A stretch of DNA of 16,948 bases from an uncultured Actinoplanes sp. (GTDB lineage Bacteria > Actinomycetota > Actinomycetes > Mycobacteriales > Micromonosporaceae), in NCBI GenBank assembly GCA_934667465.1, contig CAKUMG010000026.1:1-16948 (forward strand), in the 5' to 3' direction. Within the stretch, counting starts at the first letter, position 1, and each line of letters begins with the position of its first letter. The notes beneath the pieces are model-generated. The model made no database searches and had not been told where the DNA came from. It saw nothing but the letters and a program-made list of their open reading frames with translations. Of this stretch, positions 1 to 6,229 are shown piece by piece. The translations under genes were made by a program, and so were the position numbers.

Positions 1-60
1 CGACCAGGGCTCACTCTCGGCCCGCGACGTTTCCCCTGGCTGCGGCGCGTTTCCGGTCAC
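1..60 (-). CDS. Possible N-terminus of a divergent gene, cut by the window edge
   Basis: On the minus strand a GTG at 58-60 opens a frame that runs without a stop to the left edge (20 codons, beginning M-T-G-N-A-P-Q-P-G). A -10-like TCTACT lies six bases before the GTG (minus strand, 72 to 67), which would suit a leaderless start. In mycobacteria a protein O-mannosyltransferase gene lies close by metG in the opposite orientation to the tatD side, and such genes have polar, Pro-rich N-termini, so that is one candidate. Twenty codons are far too few to name a product. The third-position GC (about 75%) is lower than in the solid genes here. This could be chance. Confidence 0.25.
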   Translation of the reverse strand, partial: MTGNAPQPGETSRAESEPWS

Positions 61-177
61 TCGATCAGTAGACTGCACATCTTCGCGGCGTTCACCCATA
101 TAAGGGGCGTGTCGACCAAATGGTGCATAGCCATCTCGGTCGCACGGCCATCAGCGCTGTCACTACGCTGGGGAACC

Positions 178-1959
178 ATGAGTCACGTTCTCGCCGCGGT
201 CGCCTGGCCCTACGCCAACGGCCCGCGCCACATCGGTCATGTCTCCGGCTTCGGGGTGCCCTCCGACGTTTTCAGCCGGTACATGCGGATGGCCGGCCAC
301 GACGTGCTCATGGTGTCGGGCACCGACGAGCACGGCACGCCGATCCAGGTGCAGGCCGACGCCGAGGGCGTCACCGCCCGCGAGCTGGCCGATCGCTACA
401 ACCGGGTCATCGTCGAGGACCTGCACGGGCTCGGCCTCTCCTACGACCTGTTCACCCGGACCACCACGCGCAACCACTACTCGGTCGTGCAGGAGCTGTT
501 CACGGGCCTGTTCGACAACGGCTACATCGTCGCCAAGACCACGCTGGGCGCGATCTCGCCGTCGACCGGGCGCACCCTGCCCGACCGCTACATCGAGGGC
601 ACCTGCCCGATCTGCGGCTATGCGAGCGCGCGCGGCGACCAGTGCGACAACTGCGGCAACCAGCTCGACCCCGAGCAGCTGATCGACCCGAAGTCGCGGA
701 TCAACGGCGAGACGCCGAAGTTCGTCGAGACCGAGCACTTCTTCCTCGACCTGCCGGCCTTCGCCGAGGCGTTGGGTAAGTGGCTCGACACCCGCGACGG
801 CTGGCGCCCCAACGTGCTGAAGTTCTCGAAGAACCTGCTCGAGGATCTGCAGCCGCGAGCGATCACCCGCGACCTGGAGTGGGGCGTGCCGATCCCGCTC
901 GAGGGCTGGCAGGACCGCAACGACAAGCGCATCTACGTCTGGTTCGACGCCGTCATCGGCTATCTGTCGGCCTCGATCGAGTGGGCCCGCCGCTCCGGCG
1001 ACCCCGAGGCGTGGCGCAAGTGGTGGCAGCAGGACGCCCGTGGCTACTACTTCATGGGCAAGGACAACATCGTCTTCCACTCGGTGATCTGGCCGGCGCT
1101 GCTGCTCGGCTATTCCGGCGAGGGCGACAAGGGCGGCGAGCCGGGCTCGTTCGGCGCGCTCGACCTCCCGACCGAGGTGGTCTCCAGCGAATACCTCACG
1201 ATGGAGGGCCGCAAGTTCTCCTCGTCGCGCAAGGTCGTCATCTACGTCCGCGACTTCCTCGAGCGCTACGACGCCGACGCCCTGCGCTACTTCATCGCGG
1301 CGGCCGGCCCGGAGTCCAACGACACCGACTTCACCTGGGCCGAGTTCGTCCGGCGCAACAACGACGAGCTGGTGGCGGGCTGGGGCAACCTGGTCAACCG
1401 CTCGATCTCGATGGCGGCGAAGAACTTCGGCGCGATCCCCGAGGCGCTCGACCTGACCGATGAGGACCGTGCACTGCTCGAGGTGGCGAAGGCGGGCTTC
1501 GCGACGGTCGGCGAGCTGATCGGCAAGCACCGGCAGAAGGCCGCGATCGGCGAGGCCATGCGGGTGGTGGCCGAGGCGAACAAGTACCTCTCCGACCAGG
1601 CGCCGTGGAAGCTCAAGGACGAGGCGTCGAAGCCGCGGATGGGCACGATCCTGCACGTCGCGCTCCAAGTGATCAGCGACGCCAACACGCTGCTCACGCC
1701 GTTCCTGCCGCACTCCGCGCAGAAGGTGCACGAGCTGCTCGGCCGCACCGGGGTGCACGCCCCGATGCCGCGCATCGAGCAGGTCGAGGACCTCGACGGC
1801 GGCCCGGCCTATCCGGTGCTGACCGGTGACTACGCCCAGGGCGGCCGCTGGGAGTCGGTGCCGCTCACGGCCGGCACGCCGCTCGCCGCGCCGAAGCCGG
1901 TGTTCCGCAAGCTCGACCCGTCGGTGATCGAGGAGGAGCTGGAGCGCCTCGGCTCCTGA
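178..1959 (+). CDS. metG: Methionyl-tRNA synthetase
   Basis: Cytoplasmic class I aminoacyl-tRNA synthetase that activates methionine with ATP and charges initiator and elongator tRNA-Met. The 593-residue product has the HIGH signature (residues 18-21, PRHIGH), a single Cys4 zinc knuckle (C143, C146, C156, C159) and the KMSKS-type loop as KFSSS (346-350), followed by the helical anticodon-binding domain (about 400-550). It ends without the C-terminal tRNA-binding/dimerisation domain that makes the E. coli enzyme about 680 residues, as is usual for short actinobacterial forms. The ATG at 178 is preferred over a GTG at 109 because GGGGA sits at 170-174 and the extra 23 residues look like no MetG N-terminus. 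It is a single-gene unit closed by a strong terminator. Confidence 0.97.
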   Translation: MSHVLAAVAWPYANGPRHIGHVSGFGVPSDVFSRYMRMAGHDVLMVSGTDEHGTPIQVQADAEGVTARELADRYNRVIVEDLHGLGLSYDLFTRTTTRNHYSVVQELFTGLFDNGYIVAKTTLGAISPSTGRTLPDRYIEGTCPICGYASARGDQCDNCGNQLDPEQLIDPKSRINGETPKFVETEHFFLDLPAFAEALGKWLDTRDGWRPNVLKFSKNLLEDLQPRAITRDLEWGVPIPLEGWQDRNDKRIYVWFDAVIGYLSASIEWARRSGDPEAWRKWWQQDARGYYFMGKDNIVFHSVIWPALLLGYSGEGDKGGEPGSFGALDLPTEVVSSEYLTMEGRKFSSSRKVVIYVRDFLERYDADALRYFIAAAGPESNDTDFTWAEFVRRNNDELVAGWGNLVNRSISMAAKNFGAIPEALDLTDEDRALLEVAKAGFATVGELIGKHRQKAAIGEAMRVVAEANKYLSDQAPWKLKDEASKPRMGTILHVALQVISDANTLLTPFLPHSAQKVHELLGRTGVHAPMPRIEQVEDLDGGPAYPVLTGDYAQGGRWESVPLTAGTPLAAPKPVFRKLDPSVIEEELERLGS

Positions 1960-1978
1960 GCCACATATTACGCAGGTC

Positions 1979-2015
1979 AGCCCGTCAGTGTCGGAAGACA
2001 CTGACGGGCTTCTTG
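1979..2015 (+). terminator. Intrinsic terminator of metG
   Basis: A perfect 14-bp stem (1979-1992 with 1997-2010, arm AGCCCGTCAGTGTC) is closed by a GGAA (GNRA) tetraloop and followed by TCTTGGT. It starts 20 nt after the metG stop. The T-tract is short, as is normal in high-GC actinobacteria. Confidence 0.9.
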
Positions 2016-2035
2016 GTATTCGGCCCCAAAGTGGA

Positions 2036-2065
2036 TTGATCACGCTCCCATGGATCGGGTACGTT
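2036..2065 (+). promoter_or_regulatory. Candidate sigma70-type promoter for the secreted PKD protein
   Basis: TTGATC (2036-2041) and TACGTT (2060-2065) are spaced by 18 bp, just downstream of the metG terminator. This would give a 5' leader of roughly 110 nt before the TTG start at 2182. The -10 is only a partial match, so this is tentative. Confidence 0.3.
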
Positions 2066-2082
2066 CAGCGCCGACCACGGGG

Positions 2083-2098
2083 GAAACGGTAGCGTTTC
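2083..2098. repeat. Inverted repeat GAAACG-gtag-CGTTTC in the 5' leader
   Basis: Perfect 6-bp arms (2083-2088 and 2093-2098) flank a 4-nt centre, about 18 nt after the candidate -10. It could be an operator or a small leader hairpin. A run of Gs precedes it. I could not match the leader to a known riboswitch. Confidence 0.4.
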
Positions 2099-2181
2099 AT
2101 CGGTACGGCTGCGTTCTATCGCACGCGCCGCACCGTCGTCATGTCTCCACCGTCAAGGTCAAACCCCTCGAAGGAGTTTCC

Positions 2182-3489
2182 TTGAACGCACGACTCAAGC
2201 GGCCGCTGCTGGCAGTTGTCGTCACCGGCGCCCTGCTGGCCGGTGGCGCTGCCGTCGGCTCTCCGGCCCACGCCATCCCGGGCACACCCCCGGTGGCGGG
2301 TGCCACGGTCGCCGGCGAACCCAGCGCCGACCCGACAGCCGACCCGACGACGCCCGTCACCACGGACCCGACGACGCCGGTCAGCGACGCCCCGACCACC
2401 CCGGCCGAGGAGACCACCACTCCCGCCGGGGACCCGACCACCCCGGGCGACCCGACCACCCCCAGCGACGAGACCACTCCGGGTGACGGGACCACCCCGC
2501 CGGCCGAGGAGCCCTCGACGCCGGTGACGCCCCCGTCGGAGACCCCGCCGCCCGTGCCGGTCCCGGACACCGCGAAGCCGACCGGCAAGATCAAGCTGAA
2601 CAGCGGCGGGCTGTGGGTCGGCCAGAAGCTCACGCTGACCGCCGACGCGGTCAGCGACAACAGTGGCGCCGCCCAGGTCACCCGGCTCGTCGAGTGGGGT
2701 GACGGCACGAAGACCACGCTCAAGCCGGGCCAGGTCGGCACCAAGATCTACTACACGGCCAAGAAGTACCCGCTCAAGCTCACCCTCAAGGACAAGGCGG
2801 GCAACACCAGCACGTCGACCTCGTCGGTGAACATCACCAAGCCGGGCAAGTTCAAGCTCAACCGCTACAACCTGTGGCAGAACCAGCTCGTCACGGTCAC
2901 CATGAGCGGCGTGCCGGCGGGCACCACCCGGATCGACTTCGACTGGGGCGACGGCGCGGTCCAGCCGATCCGCGTGGCGAACGGGTCGTTCCGCGGCTAC
3001 TACGACCGGCACATCAAGACCAATGCCGTGATCAAGGGCAAGGTCACCCTGCGGGCCACGTTCACCAACAGGTTCGGCCGCTCCTCGGCCGTCTATGCCG
3101 GTGTCGTCAACGTCAAGCGGGACACCGCCAAGCCGACCGTCAAGATCAAGAAGCCGAAGAGTGCCAACCGGCTGAAGTCGTGGAAGACCGTCACCGGCAC
3201 CGCCGCCGACAAGGGCTCCGGCGTCGCCGAGGTCTACGCCCTGGTCAGCCGCGTCTCCGGGGGCAAGGAGTACTGCTACACCCCGAAGAAGCAGTGGAAG
3301 AAGGTCACCAGCGACGCGCAGTGGTACCGGGACTGCCTCGGCACCAAGGTCAAGGTGAGCAAGGGCAAGTGGTCGCTCAAGGTCGCCGGCCTCAAGAAGG
3401 GCACCGTCTACGTCGACGCGTGGGCCTACGACAACTCCGGCAACCGCGGCAACCAGGTCTGGATCAAGTCCAAGATCACCCGCAGCTGA
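2182..3489 (+). CDS. Secreted protein with Thr/Pro-rich stalk and PKD/Ig-like domains
   Basis: The product is 435 residues. The TTG at 2182 is chosen because AAGGAG lies at 2171-2176 and a Sec signal peptide follows at once (R4-K6-R7, hydrophobic 8-26, likely cleavage after A29-H30-A31). Residues 50-129 are a low-complexity Thr/Pro/Asp/Glu stalk typical of cell-wall-spanning segments. Two related PKD-like modules follow, each opening with a K-x-K-L-N...LW..Q pattern and carrying WGDG (172-175 and 255-258). The last domain (about 314-435) is Ig-like, with GSGV and DNSGN motifs and two cysteines (C365, C385) that could form a disulfide. The motif DTAKPT precedes both the first and the last domain. 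There is no LPxTG, catalytic motif or membrane anchor, so it is probably an extracellular adhesive or structural protein of unknown role. It is a monocistronic unit between two terminators. Confidence 0.85.
   Translation: MNARLKRPLLAVVVTGALLAGGAAVGSPAHAIPGTPPVAGATVAGEPSADPTADPTTPVTTDPTTPVSDAPTTPAEETTTPAGDPTTPGDPTTPSDETTPGDGTTPPAEEPSTPVTPPSETPPPVPVPDTAKPTGKIKLNSGGLWVGQKLTLTADAVSDNSGAAQVTRLVEWGDGTKTTLKPGQVGTKIYYTAKKYPLKLTLKDKAGNTSTSTSSVNITKPGKFKLNRYNLWQNQLVTVTMSGVPAGTTRIDFDWGDGAVQPIRVANGSFRGYYDRHIKTNAVIKGKVTLRATFTNRFGRSSAVYAGVVNVKRDTAKPTVKIKKPKSANRLKSWKTVTGTAADKGSGVAEVYALVSRVSGGKEYCYTPKKQWKKVTSDAQWYRDCLGTKVKVSKGKWSLKVAGLKKGTVYVDAWAYDNSGNRGNQVWIKSKITRS
2329..2568 (+). repeat. Low-complexity Thr/Pro/Asp-coding repeat region
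   Basis: Degenerate repeats coding for units such as DPTTP, DAPTTP, ETTTP and GDPTTP form the stalk of the secreted protein (residues 50-129). Units differ in codons and length, so this is an old repeat rather than a recent perfect tandem expansion. Confidence 0.75.
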
Positions 3490-3509
3490 CGCACTCCAGC
3501 TTCGAGATT

Positions 3510-3546
3510 CGGCCCGGCGCGCGATTGCGCCGGGCCGTTTCCTTTC
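3510..3546 (+). terminator. Intrinsic terminator of the PKD protein gene
   Basis: A perfect 11-bp stem (3510-3520 with 3527-3537, arm CGGCCCGGCGC) with loop GCGATT is followed by TTTCCTTT, 20 nt after the stop codon. Confidence 0.9.
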
Positions 3547-3555
3547 CCGTACGCG

Positions 3556-3610
3556 GTGAGCGGCGGCCCGTGCGCTGTGAGCGGTCCGTGCGCCCGCGTG
3601 GCCCGTGCGC
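3556..3610. repeat. Imperfect short tandem repeats in a GC-rich spacer
   Basis: GTGAGCGG followed by CCGTGCGC occurs at 3556-3575 and again at 3577-3593, and CCCGTGCGC recurs at 3602-3610. The repeats lie in the non-coding gap between the PKD gene terminator and the stop codon of the leftward gene. No function is evident. Confidence 0.5.
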
Positions 3611-3614
3611 CGTC

Positions 3615-3630
3615 GGCCGGCGAGCCGGCC
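3615..3630 (-). terminator. GC-rich hairpin, possible terminator of the leftward hypothetical gene
   Basis: GGCCGG, loop CGAG, then CCGGCC form a compact hairpin (inner bases can also pair) 15 nt beyond the stop codon of the minus-strand gene. No T-tract follows on either strand, so a terminator role is only suggested by its position. Confidence 0.35.
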
Positions 3631-3644
3631 GTGAACCGGGCGGC

Positions 3645-4679
3645 TCAGAGCACGTACGGCAGTTCGGCGATGTGGTGGTCGACGAGTTCCCGCAGCGGCG
3701 CCCAGACCTCGTACACGCCGCGCTCGTAGCAGCGCGCCCCGACCGCGGCGATCGCGTCCGCGTCCGGCCGGACCAGGCGCAGCCGGGCCCAGCTGTCGTC
3801 GCGCTGCAGCACCCACGCCGTGACGCCGCGCCACTGGGCCTGTTCGGCGCGCCGGCTCAGCGACTGCACCGGGTAGCGGGCGGCCCGGGTCAGCGCGCGG
3901 ACCCGGAACTCGGCGGGCGGGTCGGCCACCGCCTGGTACTCGTGCTCGTTGATCCGGCCCACCAGCCGCGCCGACCCCGCGTCGGTGCACGGCACGTACT
4001 CGCGGTCCGGGCTGACGCCGGGGATGCCCTCCAGCAGGTGCCGCCAGCGCGGGCCGGCCAGCCGCAGCCACCCGTGCTGCTCCGGCTGGTACGTGTAGAG
4101 CACCACCTCGTCGCCGGTGCCCGGGTACGCCAGCAGCTGCGCGTTCGCCGGCATCGGCAGGTCCGCGAAGCCGGCGGTGACGAACTCCGGGATCAGGTCG
4201 TTGGTGCTGGGCGTGAAGCCGGTGCCCAGCACCATCGAGCCCACCCGGGAGTGCGCCGGGATCGCGGCAAGCCCGGCCTGCGCGTCGCCCATCGGGATCT
4301 CGAAGTCGACCGGGTCGGTGGCGCGCCAGCGCAGCGCGTACGCGGGCCCGTCACCGGTGCCGCCGTCGGTGCGCAGCAGCGAGAGCTCCGCCGGGGTGCG
4401 CAGGTGCTCGAGGTCGCAGGCGCGGTAGCAGAACCCGTACGGCAGCCATCCCGCCAGGTGCCCGGCCAGTTGCGCCCCGGAGAGCACCTTGATCATGCGG
4501 GTGCCCCGGCGCACCGCGGCGGTGGCCCGGATCCGCCGCAGGACCGGGTCCCGCTGGTGCCCGGCGGACTGGCTCATCTCCTGGATGCGCTCCCAGGAGA
4601 GGTCGCGGCGCAGCGGCGCCATCAGCGGAGGCTCGAGCGGATCGGTGCCGATGTCGGCGTCCTCACCTGTCACGGTCAC
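3645..4679 (-). CDS. Conserved-looking hypothetical protein, unrecognised
   Basis: The product is 344 residues, soluble, with no signal peptide or membrane segment. I do not recognise the family with certainty. The N-terminal 45 residues are charged (a helix-like RRDLSWERIQEM). Two mixed alpha/beta halves follow, with stretches resembling SseB-like or enhanced-serine-sensitivity-type domains found in actinobacteria, such as LIPEFVTAGFADLPMP and LLAYPGTGDEVVLYTY. That resemblance is weak and I do not assign it. The start is uncertain: GTG at 4679 fits a leaderless transcript because TAGGTT lies seven bases upstream. TTG at 4688 overlaps that -10, and GTG at 4673 and ATG at 4622 are the alternatives. 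No start has a good Shine-Dalgarno sequence. The gene stands alone, divergent from tatD. Coding GC bias is strong, so it is real. Confidence 0.75.
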   Translation of the reverse strand: MTVTGEDADIGTDPLEPPLMAPLRRDLSWERIQEMSQSAGHQRDPVLRRIRATAAVRRGTRMIKVLSGAQLAGHLAGWLPYGFCYRACDLEHLRTPAELSLLRTDGGTGDGPAYALRWRATDPVDFEIPMGDAQAGLAAIPAHSRVGSMVLGTGFTPSTNDLIPEFVTAGFADLPMPANAQLLAYPGTGDEVVLYTYQPEQHGWLRLAGPRWRHLLEGIPGVSPDREYVPCTDAGSARLVGRINEHEYQAVADPPAEFRVRALTRAARYPVQSLSRRAEQAQWRGVTAWVLQRDDSWARLRLVRPDADAIAAVGARCYERGVYEVWAPLRELVDHHIAELPYVL

Positions 4680-4686
4680 GCGGTGC

Positions 4687-4692
4687 AACCTA
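4687..4692 (-). promoter_or_regulatory. Candidate -10 element for the leftward hypothetical gene
   Basis: TAGGTT on the minus strand ends seven bases before the GTG at 4679. That spacing would place the transcription start at or next to the start codon. No good -35 is visible. Confidence 0.4.
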
Positions 4693-4739
4693 GGCGTGGC
4701 AGGTGGACTCCGGGTGAACGGAGGGTTACTCGCGTCGCG

Positions 4740-4757
4740 CGTGAAAAAGGTTTCACG
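4740..4757. promoter_or_regulatory. Inverted repeat CGTGAAA-aagg-TTTCACG upstream of tatD
   Basis: Perfect 7-bp arms (4740-4746, 4751-4757) with a 4-nt centre lie in the divergent gap, 26 nt before the tatD ATG. It could be an operator or a leader hairpin for tatD. Confidence 0.45.
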
Positions 4758-4783
4758 GAACCGGTGTGCGACGCTGGGCGGCG

Positions 4784-5677
4784 ATGAACACCGAGCAACC
4801 TTCCGACAAGCGGGCGAACCGGACTTCCCGGAGGTCAGGCGAGTTCCCCGCCGCGCCCGAGCCGCTGACCGTCCCCGTCTTCGACAGCCACACCCATCTC
4901 GACATCACGGTCCACGAGGCCGGCGTCCCCGGCGGCGCGGGCGGCGACCCGGTCGAGGCGCTGATCGCCGCGGCCGCGGACGCCGGCGTGGACCGCCTCG
5001 TGCAGGTCGGCGTCGACGTGGCCTCGTCGCGGTGGGGCGCCGCCCTGGCCGCCCGGCACCCGGCGGTGCTCGCCGCGGTGGCGCTGCACCCCAACGAGGC
5101 CCCGCGCCTGGACGACCTCGACGAGGCGCTGCGCGAGATCGAGGCCCTCGCCGCCGAGCCGCGCGTGCGCGGGCTGGGGGAGACGGGACTCGACACCTTC
5201 CGTACGGAGGAGGGTGGCCGTGCCGCGCAGGAGCACAGCTTCCGCGCCCACATCGCCATCGCGAAGCGCTACGCCAAGCCGCTGATCATCCACGACCGCG
5301 AGGCGCACGACGACGTCCTGCGCGTCCTGGACTCCGAGGGCGCGCCGGACGTCGTGGTCCTGCACTGCTTCTCCGGCGACGCGGCGTTCGCGGCCGAGTG
5401 CGTGCGCCGCGGCTACCTGCTCAGCTTCGCCGGCACGGTGACCTTCAAGAACGCGGGCCACCTGCGCGAGGCCGCGGCCCTGACGCCGCCGGAGCACCTG
5501 CTCGTCGAGACCGACGCCCCCTACCTGACGCCCATGCCGTTCCGCGGGCGCCCGAACGCGTCCTACCTGATCCCGATCACCATGCGGGCCCTGGCCGAGA
5601 CCACCGGCCGCGACCTCGACGAACTGTGCGCGGCGGTCTCCGCCAACGGCGAGCGGATCTTCGGTCCCTGGTCCTGA
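4784..5677 (+). CDS. tatD: TatD-family metal-dependent DNase
   Basis: Cytoplasmic TIM-barrel hydrolase of the amidohydrolase superfamily. Characterised TatD proteins are 3'-5' exonucleases or DNases involved in DNA repair. The 297-residue product has the full metal-ligand set: H36 and H38 (DSHTHLD), E133 (GETGLD), H170 (IIHDREA), H194 (LHCFSGD) and D244 (ETDAPYL). The N-terminal 30 residues before the barrel are polar and extra compared with E. coli TatD. The ATG at 4784 is used; a GTG at 4766 would add six residues, and neither has a clear Shine-Dalgarno. In mycobacteria tatD is followed by rpfB, ksgA and ispE; here rsmA and ispE follow after an inserted accessory block. Confidence 0.93.
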   Translation: MNTEQPSDKRANRTSRRSGEFPAAPEPLTVPVFDSHTHLDITVHEAGVPGGAGGDPVEALIAAAADAGVDRLVQVGVDVASSRWGAALAARHPAVLAAVALHPNEAPRLDDLDEALREIEALAAEPRVRGLGETGLDTFRTEEGGRAAQEHSFRAHIAIAKRYAKPLIIHDREAHDDVLRVLDSEGAPDVVVLHCFSGDAAFAAECVRRGYLLSFAGTVTFKNAGHLREAAALTPPEHLLVETDAPYLTPMPFRGRPNASYLIPITMRALAETTGRDLDELCAAVSANGERIFGPWS

Positions 5678-5703
5678 GCAGGCCGGACGTGATGTACGAC
5701 GCG

Positions 5704-5732
5704 TTGAAAAGGTATGCCCGCATACCTATTCT
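5704..5732 (+). promoter_or_regulatory. Near-consensus sigma70 promoter of the marR-exporter operon
   Basis: TTGAAA (5704-5709) and TATTCT (5727-5732) are separated by exactly 17 bp, one of the best housekeeping promoter matches in the window. The -10 ends six bases before the ATG at 5739, so the transcript should be leaderless or nearly so. Confidence 0.8.
5710..5727. promoter_or_regulatory. Predicted MarR operator (perfect 18-bp palindrome)
   Basis: AGGTATGC-CC-GCATACCT has perfect 8-bp arms. It fills the promoter spacer and overlaps the first base of the -10. Binding of a dimeric regulator here would block RNA polymerase, so autorepression by the adjacent MarR protein is the simple reading (inference). 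Confidence 0.75.
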
Positions 5733-5738
5733 GGGAGC

Positions 5739-6197
5739 ATGAGTGAGGACCGGGAGCCGTCCGCCGCGCGCGGCGTGGTCGAGGCGGCCTCGGTCCTGCA
5801 CCGGGCGCTGCAGCGGCGCGCCGACGCCGACTTCGAGCACCCGCGTCCCCCCGAGATCCACCTGGCCGTCCTGCGGCTGCTGCGCGACCGGCCCGGGCTG
5901 ACGGTCCGCGAGCTCGCCGCCGAGCTGCAGCTCAAACCGAACAACGCCAGCGCCGTGATCACCGCGATGGCGACCGCCGGCATGGTCCGCCGCGAGCCCG
6001 ACGCCACCGACCGCCGGGTGATCCATCTGCACGTCACCGACCAGGCCCGCGCGCGCCACGACGCCGTCCAGGTCCTCTACGCCGGCTACACCGATGCCGC
6101 GCTCGCCACCCTCTCCCCGGCCGAGCGCGACGCGCTCGGTGCGGCGGTCCCCGCCCTGCTCGCCCTGGCCCGCGAGATCCGCGCCGCCGGTCGCTGA
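5739..6197 (+). CDS. MarR-family transcriptional regulator
   Basis: The 152-residue protein has the MarR layout: an N-terminal dimerisation helix (about 10-35), a winged helix-turn-helix with recognition region near 55-80 (LTVRELAAELQLKPNNASAV), a wing containing D88-A-T-D91-R92-R93, and a C-terminal helix. The D-x-x-D-R-R wing is a family hallmark. It is the first gene of an operon with the exporter 28 nt downstream. It most likely represses both genes by binding the palindrome in its own promoter and releases when a small molecule binds; the ligand cannot be told from sequence. The ATG at 5739 is right behind the -10, and GGGAG is too close to act as a Shine-Dalgarno, which points to leaderless translation. 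Confidence 0.93.
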   Translation: MSEDREPSAARGVVEAASVLHRALQRRADADFEHPRPPEIHLAVLRLLRDRPGLTVRELAAELQLKPNNASAVITAMATAGMVRREPDATDRRVIHLHVTDQARARHDAVQVLYAGYTDAALATLSPAERDALGAAVPALLALAREIRAAGR

Positions 6198-6199
6198 TC

Positions 6200-6229
6200 C
6201 ACCCCTTGTTCCTAGGAGTCACCCCTTGT
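6200..6229 (+). repeat. Direct repeat CACCCCTTGT flanking the exporter ribosome binding site
   Basis: Two exact 10-bp copies (6200-6209, 6220-6229) with a 20-nt period surround TTCCTAGGAGT. The second copy contains the TTG start. The first contains another TTG that has no Shine-Dalgarno. Confidence 0.6.

Noticed and set aside
96..107. CCATATAAGG, a match to a eukaryotic CArG box
   Set aside because: Such a factor has no bacterial counterpart, and an AT patch between Cs and Gs arises by chance.
109..177. Alternative GTG start of metG
   Set aside because: No Shine-Dalgarno and no similarity of the extra 23 residues to MetG; the ATG at 178 has GGGGA in place.
163..2043. Minus-strand open frame of about 626 codons across metG
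   Set aside because: Antisense shadow of metG with low-complexity composition; it also runs through the metG terminator.
2041..2181. c-di-AMP (ydaO) or c-di-GMP riboswitch before the secreted protein
   Set aside because: GGGGGAAAC and GGTAGCG resemble fragments of those consensus sequences, but the paired elements and order could not be fitted.
2116..4071. Minus-strand open frame of about 650 codons across the PKD gene and part of the leftward gene
   Set aside because: It crosses two terminator hairpins and is in a different frame from the real leftward gene; its composition is Arg/Gly/Ala-biased without motifs.
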